Shown here: positions 9,159 to 16,612 of the stretch, piece by piece
How the letters are laid out: every line of letters begins with the position of its first letter
How positions within the stretch are numbered: the first letter of the stretch is position 1
From: DASZBX01 sp035943635
GTDB taxonomy: Bacteria; Actinomycetota; Actinomycetes; Streptomycetales; Catenulisporaceae
Direction of reading: 5' to 3'
Length of the DNA stretch: 64,000 bases
Assembly: GCA_035943635.1 (NCBI GenBank)
Contig: DASZBX010000143.1
Span: forward strand, 36,858 to 100,857
Notes under the pieces: model-generated
What the model saw: the letters and a program-made list of their open reading frames with translations, nothing else
Database searches by the model: none
What the model was told of the DNA's origin: nothing
Made by a program: the position numbers and the translations under genes

Positions 9159-9772
9159 TCCTCGCCCCCGGAAACGTCCCACTCGCCATGACCGGGGCCC
9201 GGCTCGATTTCGCGCGGCTGCGGGCTCTCCCACACCCTCGGGACCGGACGCCCGAGCTCCGCGGACAACTCCGCGATCCGCCGGTCCAAGGAGTCGAGCG
9301 TGAAGTCGTGCTTGTCCGGCTCATCCATGCCGTTGAGCTTTGCCCGGCGTTCGAGGATGCGCAGCAGGACCGCGGCGGCGGCGAGCACCGGGCCCGGGTC
9401 GCGTACCGGCTGGCCGTTCTCGTCGACCACGACCTTCCCGGCCTGGCTGATGACCGGGTGCGCGCGGTCGAGGATCTCCACGGTGCGCGCGGTGAGCATG
9501 TCCAGTTGAGCGTTCTGGATGATGCGCAGTTCGTTGACGTCCTGCGCGGGGACCATGGCCAGCGCCCTGCCGATGGCCTTGTGCGCCGCCGAGGCGTGAC
9601 TGTATCCGAGCTCTGCAGCGATCTGGTCCAGGGTCATGCCCCGGGAGCGCAGGCGCACGGCGTGTGCGTCCTTCTCGGCGCCGGACAGGCTGCGCGCCCA
9701 CCTGCCGTTCCCATCCCGCGCTTGTTCGCCGTCATGGTTGTCCCCGGTACCGGGGGTGTCGTCGTCGTTCAT
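9155..9772 (-). CDS. HTH protein resembling small terminase-type proteins, 205 aa
   Basis: AGAGGA lies about 9 bases before ATG 9772. An acidic N-terminus is followed by a helix-turn-helix (about residues 30-72, with DQIAAELGYSHASAAHKAIG). A long helical region then carries the RRAKLNGMDEP segment seen in actinophage small-terminase or HTH packaging proteins. In phages and satellites the small terminase recognises DNA for packaging. No large-terminase gene is visible, which would fit a satellite that redirects a helper's packaging or a decayed prophage. It could also be a simple DNA-binding regulator. Confidence 0.55.
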   Translation of the reverse strand: MNDDDTPGTGDNHDGEQARDGNGRWARSLSGAEKDAHAVRLRSRGMTLDQIAAELGYSHASAAHKAIGRALAMVPAQDVNELRIIQNAQLDMLTARTVEILDRAHPVISQAGKVVVDENGQPVRDPGPVLAAAAVLLRILERRAKLNGMDEPDKHDFTLDSLDRRIAELSAELGRPVPRVWESPQPREIEPGPGHGEWDVSGGEE

Positions 9773-9864
9773 GTAGGTGATCCTCTGTGTTATTTGGACA
9801 GTGTTCGATAGGCCCGCCAGCCGGGGTTGGTTAGACAGGTTCCGGCGCCCGACTGTTCACGTTG

Positions 9865-10146
9865 TCAGGCACCGCGGGCGAGCTGTTTCTGGTAGGCCGC
9901 GAGCAGGGCCGCGACTTTGGTGTCGTCCCGTTCGGCAGGTTCGGTCTGCGCGCGCGTACGGACTCGCATGATGGCGAGAATGTCCTGGACGTCTTCGGCG
10001 GTGAACAGGATCCGACCCTTGTCCGGCGGGTTGCTGCGGTGGCATGGCCACGCGCTGCTGGAGACGTTGCGGTACACGATGTCGTCGGACAGGCCGAGGA
10101 ACTCGGCGAGCTGCTTGACGGACTTGTTCGGGGTCTCGTGGCTCAT
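9865..10146 (-). CDS. Small HTH protein, 93 aa
   Basis: ATG 10146 overlaps the upstream stop as ATGA. Residues 9-60 form an excisionase-like DNA-binding domain (KQLAEFLGLSDDIVYRN then a wing with RILFTAEDV), followed by a charged C-terminal helix. It is one of three consecutive small DNA-binding genes here and could be a directionality factor for one of the two recombinases. A stretch of 92 bases to the next gene holds no feature. Confidence 0.6.
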   Translation of the reverse strand: MSHETPNKSVKQLAEFLGLSDDIVYRNVSSSAWPCHRSNPPDKGRILFTAEDVQDILAIMRVRTRAQTEPAERDDTKVAALLAAYQKQLARGA

Positions 10147-10667
10147 GACGCCGCCTCTGTGCCGTCCTGTGTCGACTTGGGTGTCACCGCGAGGGCTCTA
10201 CGGCTACGGGCGCGCAGAGTCGGGTCGAGGCCGGCGAGGACCTGCTCGGGCGCGGCCGAAGCGGCGACGGAGTAGTGCCGGTCGATCCACGCCACGTGCT
10301 CGGGGGAGAAGTCCGGGGGCCGGTTCGCGCTGACGCGCCGGTGCGGCAGGCGCTCCTTCGCCCCGGGGCGCACCCGGTCTTTGACCCAGCGCGGCGACCT
10401 GCCCAGGTGGGTGGCGAGTTGCGCGACGGACAGGTATCCGCCCGAAGCGGCGTCTCTGCGGGGGCGTCGTGCGGTCGCTGAGTCGCCGGGTCGGGCCGCC
10501 TTGTGTACCAGGGCATCGAGGGTCGGGCCGAAGATCTGGACGACCTGCTCGACGAGTTCCGGCGAAGGTGGGGGCGAGACCTCGATCCGGCCGAGCGGGT
10601 CGGCCAGTACGGCAGCGACGAGGACGGCAAGCCGCTGGACAGCGGGGCTGTTGTCATCGCTGTTCAT
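10143..10667 (-). CDS. Hypothetical protein with HTH-like segment, 174 aa
   Basis: ATG 10667 overlaps the upstream stop as ATGA. The N-terminal 60 residues are helical and Pro-rich; the middle (about residues 80-140) carries a motif of the type LSVAQLATHLGRSPRWVKDRV, a helix-turn-helix with a basic wing. The frame is open upstream, but that part is Arg/His-rich noise. Part of a tightly coupled three-gene HTH set. Confidence 0.6.
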   Translation of the reverse strand: MNSDDNSPAVQRLAVLVAAVLADPLGRIEVSPPPSPELVEQVVQIFGPTLDALVHKAARPGDSATARRPRRDAASGGYLSVAQLATHLGRSPRWVKDRVRPGAKERLPHRRVSANRPPDFSPEHVAWIDRHYSVAASAAPEQVLAGLDPTLRARSRRALAVTPKSTQDGTEAAS

Positions 10668-11008
10668 TGCGACGTCCGGGTGAGGTGAGGGTACTTCGGG
10701 TTGACCTTGGGCGCTGGCATATCGGTGGCGCTCTGTCGGTTCTCGAACTGCGCGATCTGCTCGTCCGTGAAGCGCACGACGCGGCCGGCCTTCGTGCAGG
10801 ACAGTAGGCCGGTTTTGCGCCAGCGGAAAACGGTGGCCCGGTCGACTTGGAAGTATTCGCAGACTTCGCCAATCGTGCGAGGCCGGCCGATTGAGGGCAC
10901 TGCGCTTAAGGAAGAACAGGCTACGGGTTCGACTTCCAATGTTTCGTTGGTATTTGATGTCATGTGAAATGGATTGGTGCCTGAATCGGCATCCAATCCG
11001 AAGTTCAC
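10664..11008 (-). CDS. MerR/excisionase-type HTH protein, 114 aa
   Basis: Residues about 44-95 match the helix-turn-helix of excisionase (Xis/AlpA) proteins: TIGEVCEYFQVDRATVFRWR followed by a wing with RVVRFTDEQIAQF. Such proteins steer integrases to excision or act as small regulators. Start is uncertain: GTG 11008 or ATG 10963; neither has a strong ribosome-binding site. The AT-richer sequence just upstream differs from neighbours and may hold the promoter. Confidence 0.65.
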   Translation of the reverse strand: MNFGLDADSGTNPFHMTSNTNETLEVEPVACSSLSAVPSIGRPRTIGEVCEYFQVDRATVFRWRKTGLLSCTKAGRVVRFTDEQIAQFENRQSATDMPAPKVNPKYPHLTRTSQ

Positions 11009-11041
11009 TCATCCCAGTGCTGGTCAGCTCGTCCACAGAGA

Positions 11042-11389
11042 TCAGCTCTCGTCTGCGTACTGGGCGGCGACGAGTCGGTCCCGGCAGGTGGCGAGGTGAT
11101 CGATGCCCCGGCGTAGCTCCTCGGCGTCGAGGGTGACGCCGGTGTTGCGGGGCGAGTCGAGTGTGATCGACACGGTCGCCTCGCCGCGGTGCATTCGCAG
11201 TTGGGTGACGACGTCGAAGAGGCCGGTGGCGAGTCCGGTGTGGGCGAAGCGGGGCCCGTGGCCGCCGACGCACCAGGTCGGGCAGCTGGCGGTGAACGCG
11301 GGCGACGGGTGTTCCTTCGCGTACCGGGCCGGGATGAGGGGTTCGGCGTGCCGGCTGTAGGCGGCGATCTGGGCGGTCTGCTCGGTCAT
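11042..11389 (-). CDS. DUF6907-like protein, 115 aa
   Basis: GAAGGGA lies 7 bases before ATG 11389. The motif CPTWC followed by GHGPRFAHTG, then a beta-rich stretch with a central TVSITLDSP and a C-terminal helix, matches a small actinomycete family (DUF6907) that is common on plasmids, integrative elements and phages. The paired cysteines and histidines suggest a metal site. The role is unknown. It follows the iteron-like region immediately. Confidence 0.6.
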   Translation of the reverse strand: MTEQTAQIAAYSRHAEPLIPARYAKEHPSPAFTASCPTWCVGGHGPRFAHTGLATGLFDVVTQLRMHRGEATVSITLDSPRNTGVTLDAEELRRGIDHLATCRDRLVAAQYADES

Positions 11390-11421
11390 GGGCGGTCCCT
11401 TCGGGTTGATCGTTTTGGGGA

Positions 11422-11466
11422 GCTTCACGATTCCCCCCCTTCTAAAGGGGGGGGGAATCGTGAAGC
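11422..11466. repeat. Perfect 18-bp inverted repeat at the left end of the iteron cluster
   Basis: Arms 11422-11439 and 11449-11466 are exact reverse complements (GCTTCACGATT plus seven C, and seven G plus AATCGTGAAGC) around a 9-base loop. Each arm ends in the same GTGAAGC unit found in the adjacent direct repeats. It could be an origin hairpin or a terminator for the leftward operon. Confidence 0.8.
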
Positions 11467-11591
11467 AAGGCGCGTGAAGCGCGTGAAGCTCCCGTGAAGC
11501 TGTGGCCTGGTGTTTTGCTTGACCCGTGAAGCTGTGTGAAGCCCGTGTGAATGGAAACGGACAATTCCTACCGTGAAGGACATCGTGAAGC
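11460..11591. repeat. Iteron-like GTGAAGC repeats, candidate replication origin
   Basis: GTGAAGC occurs exactly at 11460, 11474, 11483, 11494, 11526, 11536 and 11585, with a one-mismatch copy at 11573, all on the plus strand; three continue as CTGTG. An inverted copy lies at 11422. The cluster fills the 214-base gap between the RecA-like ATPase gene and the DUF6907 gene, downstream of the primase-ATPase pair. Iterons beside replication genes usually bind the initiator. Which protein binds here is not known. Confidence 0.7.
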
Positions 11592-11603
11592 TGTGGCGAT
11601 CAC

Positions 11604-12653
11604 TCACGATCCCTCCCGGGCGGCGAGGTAGTACACGGCCGGACTCGTCCTCGTCGCCCCGTCAACACGCGTCAGCACACCCGCGTCGCGCAGTTGCTCG
11701 AGCTTGCGGCGTGCCTTCTCGACCTGAGCTGCTGTGGGCTTCTTGACCTCGAACAGGGCCGCAGCCGCCTGGTTAGCAAGCAGACCTTCGGCGCGCGCCG
11801 CCTTGACGAGATCGACCAGGTCCACGCCATGCATCACTTCCGACGTCCCGTCCGCGTGGTTGTGCATGACCTTGAAAGGGCCGACCTCGCTCATCGGCTG
11901 TTTCAGGTGCTTGAAGGACACCACCGGATCGCCCGCATCGCCGTAGAGCGAGATCACCGACCCAACGCCGGACGTGAGCCACACCGAGCCGTAGACGTCG
12001 GCGAGGGTGTTGGGCTCGGCGCCGTTCGTCCCCGCCTTCCGGTTGTGATGCAGCTCGATGACCTGAACGCCGAGGTCTTCGATCACGATCTGCCGAGCCC
12101 GGTTGTACATCGCGCCGACGTCGTCGGCGGACAGGCCGACCGCGGCGTCCTTGATGCTGTCGACGACGAGGGTGTCGGCGCCGACTTCTTTGCACATAGC
12201 TGCCATGACCCCTACGTGCTTGGCCAGGTCGACTGGTGGCGGCCCCTTCCAGAACACGAGGCGCTCGTCCAGGAGTTCGCGCGGGTCTTTATTGAACAAG
12301 CGGGCCGCCGCGCGCCGTGCCTGGGCGGGGCGGTCCATGGCGAGATAGAGGACCTTTCCCTCGGTCGGCACCACGGGATAGCCGAGGACAGCGTCTTGCA
12401 GGCCGAGGCGCGCCCGGACGATCTGGAATGCGAGCGTCGTCTTCCCCGCGCCCTGGGGCGCAGCGATCATTAGGGCCTCGCCCTCAGTCCACAGCAGGTC
12501 ACTACCCTGACCCCAGATTGCAGGGGGCATCTCGGGCGCGTCCAAGATGAACGTGCCGCCGGCCATGTAGTGGTTGGAGAGCTTCGGGTCGATGTCGGCC
12601 GGGTCGTCGGGGCCGCGCATGTCCTCGGGCCACTCCGGATTCATCTGATTCAA
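11604..12653 (-). CDS. RepA/RecA-like replicative ATPase (AAA_25), 349 aa
   Basis: A RecA-fold ATPase: Walker A GAGKTT (about residues 68-73), Walker B-like hydrophobic stretch ending in VVDS (about residue 165), and an arginine-containing C-terminal winged-helix segment. It matches the AAA_25/RepA hexameric helicase family used by plasmids and phages for replication. TTG 12653 overlaps the primase stop (TTGA) with GGAAG upstream; ATG 12644 is an alternative. The adjacent primase and the downstream iteron-like repeats support a replication module. Confidence 0.8.
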   Translation of the reverse strand: MNQMNPEWPEDMRGPDDPADIDPKLSNHYMAGGTFILDAPEMPPAIWGQGSDLLWTEGEALMIAAPQGAGKTTLAFQIVRARLGLQDAVLGYPVVPTEGKVLYLAMDRPAQARRAAARLFNKDPRELLDERLVFWKGPPPVDLAKHVGVMAAMCKEVGADTLVVDSIKDAAVGLSADDVGAMYNRARQIVIEDLGVQVIELHHNRKAGTNGAEPNTLADVYGSVWLTSGVGSVISLYGDAGDPVVSFKHLKQPMSEVGPFKVMHNHADGTSEVMHGVDLVDLVKAARAEGLLANQAAAALFEVKKPTAAQVEKARRKLEQLRDAGVLTRVDGATRTSPAVYYLAAREGS

Positions 12654-13597
12654 AGCATCACTTCCGAGAGTTCAAGGCGCTTGGGCTCCCAGAGTTGGAC
12701 GAACTCGCTGGCCGTGTGGCCGGCGATTAGGTGATCGCTGGCATCCTTGCCGGTCTTGGCGATGACGACCTCAATCGATCGGGCGACCGGCATGAGGGTT
12801 TCGACGATCTTCTCAGCGTGTTTACGGCCGGGTACGTCCCGGTCGGCGACGATGATGACGTCGGCACCGGCTAGGTAGGCGGCGTGTTGGCCCGTCCACT
12901 TGCCTGCGCCCTCCGCGTTGCAGGTAGCGATGAGCCCGTCCCGGACCAGTGCGCGACAGTCCTTCTCGCCTTCGACGATCCAGATGGTGCGCTCGCTGCC
13001 GACACCGGCGAGCAGTTGGGGCAGCATGTAGGGCACCTGCAGGACGGTCGCAACGACGTTGCCGCGGTTGTCGCACTCGCGCAGCCGCCATTTGCGCCCG
13101 CTGCGCGCCTCGGCGTCGGGGCGCCACTGAGCGAAGCATTTGCGATCGCAGCGGCATACTCCGAACCGGATGCGCCGCTCCCAGTCGCCGTAGAGGTACT
13201 CGGCGGTTTTGGGGTGGCCGCACGGCATCCATCCGTCGGTGAGTGGGCGCCAACCGACGGGCGGCGGCTCGAAGATGACGGGCTCCGGCTTAGGTCGCAC
13301 CGGTACGCGCGGCCGGGGCGCCCAGGTGTCCATGCTGCTACCCGTACGCGGCTCGTCGTATAGGTCGGCTTCGGTCAGACCGAGAACACCGAGGACGGTA
13401 CTGCGATCGCAGAAGGCGTGGCAATGGGGGTTGATGTGGCCGCGGTCCGGGTTGTACAAAAACACGAGGCTCTCGTTGGCGCGCGCGCCGTGGCAGATGC
13501 CCTGGGTCCGGTACACGTCGGCACCACGCTGGCGCAGCATGTATCCGGCTGCGGTGACAGCGGCCTCGACACGGCCGATGGAGTCGCGGCCCGTCAT
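12650..13597 (-). CDS. Zinc-finger/TOPRIM primase-like protein, 315 aa
   Basis: The N-terminal 90 residues include a Cys/His pattern like the DnaG CHC2 finger (HGARANES, HCHAFCDRS). A second Cys cluster (CGH, CRCDRKC) occupies residues 125-150. The C-terminal half carries a TOPRIM fold: WIVEGEKDC with the catalytic Glu near residue 210, and VIIVADRDVPGRKHAEK with the DxD-type acidic pair near residue 252. Such proteins make primers for phage or plasmid replication. ATG 13597 overlaps the previous stop as ATGA. No helicase domain is fused; that role falls to the next gene. Confidence 0.8.
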   Translation of the reverse strand: MTGRDSIGRVEAAVTAAGYMLRQRGADVYRTQGICHGARANESLVFLYNPDRGHINPHCHAFCDRSTVLGVLGLTEADLYDEPRTGSSMDTWAPRPRVPVRPKPEPVIFEPPPVGWRPLTDGWMPCGHPKTAEYLYGDWERRIRFGVCRCDRKCFAQWRPDAEARSGRKWRLRECDNRGNVVATVLQVPYMLPQLLAGVGSERTIWIVEGEKDCRALVRDGLIATCNAEGAGKWTGQHAAYLAGADVIIVADRDVPGRKHAEKIVETLMPVARSIEVVIAKTGKDASDHLIAGHTASEFVQLWEPKRLELSEVML

Positions 13598-13812
13598 GCT
13601 GTCACCTGCAACTGGTCAGCTTCGGCTCGGGCCTGCCGGTAGCCGGCGTCCATGCCCTCGATGAACCCGCCGTCGTATCCGTCCGCGTAGGCGGTGTCCC
13701 GCTGCCGCTGCTGGCATTCGAGCATGTCGAGTAGCACCGTACGGCGCACGAGGCACACCTCGGCCGGGGCGAGAGCCCCGGCGAAGGCGACCATGCGATC
13801 AATGAAGGTCAT
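13594..13812 (-). CDS. Small hypothetical protein, 72 aa
   Basis: ATG 13812 overlaps the upstream stop as ATGA and its own stop overlaps the primase start, so it is embedded in a translationally coupled string. The product is amphipathic and helical with a Tyr/Gly/Asp-rich middle (DGYDGGFIEGMDAGY). No family recognised. Confidence 0.55.
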   Translation of the reverse strand: MTFIDRMVAFAGALAPAEVCLVRRTVLLDMLECQQRQRDTAYADGYDGGFIEGMDAGYRQARAEADQLQVTA

Positions 13813-13973
13813 CGCGCGGCCCACCAGCGGCAGCGCGAGCACCAGCAAGGCCAGCCGATTTCGGCGAACAGCGCGTGCTCGACCGCCTCGGAGTAGAGGC
13901 CGAGGCGCTGATACAGGCCGAGTACGGCGAACCTCGCCTCGAGGTCGTCGGTGGCGGTTATGCGGCGGCTCAT
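13809..13973 (-). CDS. Small hypothetical protein, 54 aa
   Basis: ATG 13973 is one base after the preceding stop (TGAGATG). The C-terminus contains WPCWCSRCRWW, a Cys/Trp-rich end that could bind a metal or a membrane. Reality is supported mainly by tight coupling with both neighbours. Confidence 0.45.
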   Translation of the reverse strand: MSRRITATDDLEARFAVLGLYQRLGLYSEAVEHALFAEIGWPCWCSRCRWWAAR

Positions 13974-13974
13974 C

Positions 13975-14184
13975 TCAGGCCGTCCGCACGACGCAGTAGA
14001 GGTGCCCACAGGCTGACACGCGCAACCCGGGGTTGTTGTGGCGGTGGACGCCGCCGCACTGGAACGGGCAGTCCTTGACGATCCACAAGTCTTGGATGGT
14101 CCTGTTACGGGTCGCGGCCTGGATCAGCTGGGCGCTGGCCTGCGGGACTACCTTTGCGGAACGGGTGCCGCGGAGGTCGGACAT
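13975..14184 (-). CDS. Small zinc-binding-type protein, 69 aa
   Basis: GAAGGG precedes ATG 14184 by 6 bases. The C-terminal half has the pattern CPFQCGGVHRH followed by CGHLYC, a probable zinc site. Small proteins of this kind are common in actinomycete plasmids and integrative elements. Function unknown. Confidence 0.55.
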   Translation of the reverse strand: MSDLRGTRSAKVVPQASAQLIQAATRNRTIQDLWIVKDCPFQCGGVHRHNNPGLRVSACGHLYCVVRTA

Positions 14185-14293
14185 TTGGTACCCTTCCAAT
14201 AGTTCGGAGTTGTTGGTCTGGTGGGATACTGGATCGCAAAGCATTGCGAGGGTCGGCCTGGGCGGGTCGGCCTTTCGCGTTTCTGGGGGAACA

Positions 14294-14494
14294 TCAGGCC
14301 GCCAGGACGACGGGGCGCGGGAGCGGCAAGACCGTGGCGGCCGGGGCCGGCTTCGCGAGCAGCTGACGCAGGGTGTCTTTCTGGCGGCTTGTCAGCGGCG
14401 GGGCGTTGGCGACCAGTTCATCGAGTAGACGGTCGGCCTCGGCGAGACGCTCGGCGCCGCCGTAGATCTTCAGCCGTTGCTCATGGGTCAGCAT
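14294..14494 (-). CDS. Small hypothetical protein, 66 aa
   Basis: ATG 14494 overlaps the repressor stop by one base (TGATG), so the gene is co-translated with the XRE regulator. The product is a helical, charged protein with a Leu/Arg-rich core. No family recognised. Confidence 0.5.
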   Translation of the reverse strand: MLTHEQRLKIYGGAERLAEADRLLDELVANAPPLTSRQKDTLRQLLAKPAPAATVLPLPRPVVLAA

Positions 14495-14757
14495 CAGGCG
14501 GCCTCGCGGAGCGTGCGAAGCACCTCGACGTACCGCTTGAGCGCGCGTGGGTCGCGGGGCGTCATACGGGCGCCGCTCTCCCACTGCGAGATCGCGTGAC
14601 GGCTTACGCCCACGATGTCGGCGACGGTTTGCTGTGAGAGACGACCATGAACTCGAAGCGCGCGCCGTTCCGCCGGAGCGGGCAGATCCTCGAAAACGCG
14701 CAGCTCAGCACGGACTTTGTCCGCAATTGAAGCGACCATGTGACCATTGAACACCAC
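14494..14757 (-). CDS. XRE-family repressor-like regulator, 87 aa
   Basis: Residues about 38-80 form a classic Cro/CI helix-turn-helix (LSQQTVADIVGVSRHAISQWESG). It is divergent from the HTH gene at 14857, and two inverted repeats fill the gap, so it probably represses one or both promoters and governs the element's switch. GTG 14757 with GGAG about 10 bases upstream was chosen; ATG 14739 is an alternative. It heads the leftward operon of replication and accessory genes. Confidence 0.7.
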   Translation of the reverse strand: MVFNGHMVASIADKVRAELRVFEDLPAPAERRALRVHGRLSQQTVADIVGVSRHAISQWESGARMTPRDPRALKRYVEVLRTLREAA

Positions 14758-14820
14758 TAGCTGACTCCATGCAAGCTAGTGGATTCAAATGACGACAGTG
14801 GCGCGATTACTCGTCATTTG
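14754..14820. promoter_or_regulatory. Two inverted repeats in the divergent regulator gap
   Basis: CCACTAGC (14754-14761) is mirrored by GCTAGTGG (14775-14782), and CAAATGACGA (14786-14795) is mirrored by TCGTCATTTG (14811-14820). Both are perfect. The first overlaps the repressor's start and ribosome-binding site. TTGACT (14820-14825) with a weak AATGCT 17 bases on may drive the rightward gene. Confidence 0.65.
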
Positions 14821-14856
14821 TTGACTATGAAATGGCGACTTGGAATGCTCACATCC

Positions 14857-15570
14857 ATGAATCCCGAGGAGTCGCCGCCCCCACTGCCTGCCGCAGGAGG
14901 GTTCGTCGCAGAACCCCGACGGAAGGCAGCAGACGCGATCCTCTCCGCGCGTGAAGCCGCGCTAGGCGGCCTTCCCGTCGTGGTCACGGGTCCGTCGGAC
15001 GACGAGCGCGTGCAAGGCATCGCCGCAAATTTCAAGATCGACGCCCCGCCGTTCTTTATCGAGGGCGCCGTGTCCCGCGGCGACTCTGGACTTGTCGTCA
15101 CGCGCGTCTCGGTTGCCGCCCCGCCGCCCAGCGGAGTGACTCAGCGGTCATTGAGAGACACGCCCCTCGCCGACATCCTCAAGAAGATTCGCGCGCACGT
15201 CGCATGGGAGGAGGCCAGGCGCCAGGGCACGCGCGCGTTTCTCGGCCAAGAGCCGGCGCCCGGACTATTCGAACCTGGGGACACTCAGATTCCGCAGACG
15301 TCTGGTCGCACGCCGATGACCGACGAACTCCTGCGTCAGGTGGCGCTCGCCTTCCTTGAGGAGACCGGGCCGGGCAAGGATAAGCGCGCCATCCGGCGAA
15401 TGGCCGAACGATTCGACCGGCCGGAGGGCACTTTGCGGACCTGGATCGCCCGAGCACGCAAGGAAGGTTGGCTCGGTCCCGGATCCAAGGGTCGGATTGG
15501 CGCGGAGCCCGGGCCGAAACTCACTGCCTCCCTGCGTCATCAGGGCCTTGGTGGTACGGCGGGCGAGTAG
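14857..15570 (+). CDS. HTH protein next to the integrase, about 237 aa
   Basis: Divergent from the XRE gene. The N-terminal half resembles actinomycete hypothetical proteins with a Pro-rich start and a beta-rich region (about residues 40-100). The C-terminal third carries a helix-turn-helix of the form RAIRRMAERFDRPEGTLRTW with a basic tail. Start uncertain: ATG 14857 was chosen because upstream in-frame starts at 14827 and 14779 run through the operator repeats. Position just before the tyrosine recombinase suggests a regulator of integration. Confidence 0.55.
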   Translation: MNPEESPPPLPAAGGFVAEPRRKAADAILSAREAALGGLPVVVTGPSDDERVQGIAANFKIDAPPFFIEGAVSRGDSGLVVTRVSVAAPPPSGVTQRSLRDTPLADILKKIRAHVAWEEARRQGTRAFLGQEPAPGLFEPGDTQIPQTSGRTPMTDELLRQVALAFLEETGPGKDKRAIRRMAERFDRPEGTLRTWIARARKEGWLGPGSKGRIGAEPGPKLTASLRHQGLGGTAGE

Positions 15571-15631
15571 CGTCACCGTGTCCGCATCAGGTCTACATGG
15601 TCGCTTCGTGGCCGGTCCAACGCCGATTCGG

Positions 15632-15662
15632 ATACCCCACAATCAATGTTATGGGGTATGAT
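15632..15662 (+). promoter_or_regulatory. Inverted repeat overlapping the tyrosine-recombinase promoter
   Basis: ATACCCCA (15632-15639) is mirrored exactly by TGGGGTAT (15652-15659) with a 12-base spacer. TATGAT (15657-15662), a good -10 box, overlaps the right arm and lies 7 bases before ATG 15669, so the mRNA may be leaderless. It could be a repressor operator or part of an attachment site. Confidence 0.5.
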
Positions 15663-15668
15663 CGAATC

Positions 15669-16610
15669 ATGACGTCAACCGATCTCGCCCCGCGCGTTCT
15701 GACCGGAACCGTGATGTCTTCGACCGCCCTCGATCAGCCGGACCCGTGGCCGGTGATCGTCGACCGGTGGATCGCCGCGCAGACCTCGCCGCGCACCCGC
15801 GAGGGATACGAGCGCGAGGCCCGGATCTACTCGGAGTGGTGCGAGCAGCGCGGACTGGATCCCCGCGTGGTCCGTCGGCACGACATCGAGGCCTACCGGA
15901 ACGAGCGGACCGAGGCTGGCGACTCGGCCCGCACGATCGCCCGGCGACTGTCGGCGATCAGTTCGCTGTACACGTACGGCGGCGGCTACGGGCTCGGCGC
16001 CAATCCGGTCACGGGGGTGAAGCGGCCGAAGGTGGATCGCAACTCATCGCCGTCGCAGTCCCTCGCCCGCCGGGAGGTGCCGGAGCTGCTCGCGGCGGCC
16101 GAGGCGGACGGCCCGCGGTCGGCTGCCCTGGTGGCGCTGCTCGTCTTGGCCGGCCTGCGCGTGTCCGAGGCGCTGGCGGCCGAGGTGGGCGACCTCGGCC
16201 ACGACAAGGGGCACCGGACTCTGACGATCCGGGCGAAGGGCGGCGCCGAGGTGAAGGTTCCGCTTGCCCCCGCGGTGGCGCGCGCGGTCGAGTCGGCGGC
16301 CGGGAAGCGGCCGGCCGGGCCGATCCTGGCGACCAGCTCGGGCAAGCCGATGGACCGCCGGCACGCGCACCGCACCATTCAGCGCCTGGCGAAGGCGGCC
16401 AGCGTCCAGGACGCCGAGCACATCGGCCCGCACGATCTTCGGCACACGGCGGTGACGGGGGTGCTGGAGATGACCGACAGTATCGACGCCGGGCAGCGCC
16501 TGGCCCGGCACGCCTCGCCGGTCACGACGCAGACCTATGACCACCGGCGCCGGAGCCTTGACGACCACCCGTCCTACGGCCTGGCAGGTTGGTTCGCCGC
16601 GAAGGGCTAG
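15669..16610 (+). CDS. Tyrosine recombinase / integrase, 313 aa
   Basis: A XerC/D-type site-specific recombinase. An N-terminal SAM-like core-binding domain (about residues 20-115) precedes the catalytic domain. The conserved residues are visible: Arg in AGLRVSEAL (about residue 170), HDLRHTA (His-x-x-Arg, about residue 257), His in LARHAS and the nucleophile in TQTYDH (about residue 290). ATG 15669 lies just after a -10 box. The gene converges with the serine recombinase (2 bases between stops). Having both enzyme types side by side suggests nested elements or division of labour. Confidence 0.85.
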   Translation: MTSTDLAPRVLTGTVMSSTALDQPDPWPVIVDRWIAAQTSPRTREGYEREARIYSEWCEQRGLDPRVVRRHDIEAYRNERTEAGDSARTIARRLSAISSLYTYGGGYGLGANPVTGVKRPKVDRNSSPSQSLARREVPELLAAAEADGPRSAALVALLVLAGLRVSEALAAEVGDLGHDKGHRTLTIRAKGGAEVKVPLAPAVARAVESAAGKRPAGPILATSSGKPMDRRHAHRTIQRLAKAASVQDAEHIGPHDLRHTAVTGVLEMTDSIDAGQRLARHASPVTTQTYDHRRRSLDDHPSYGLAGWFAAKG

Positions 16611-16612
16611 CA

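Noticed and set aside
11460..11591. CRISPR-like array
   Set aside because: Repeats are 7 bases with irregular 9-49-base spacing and no Cas genes; iterons fit better.
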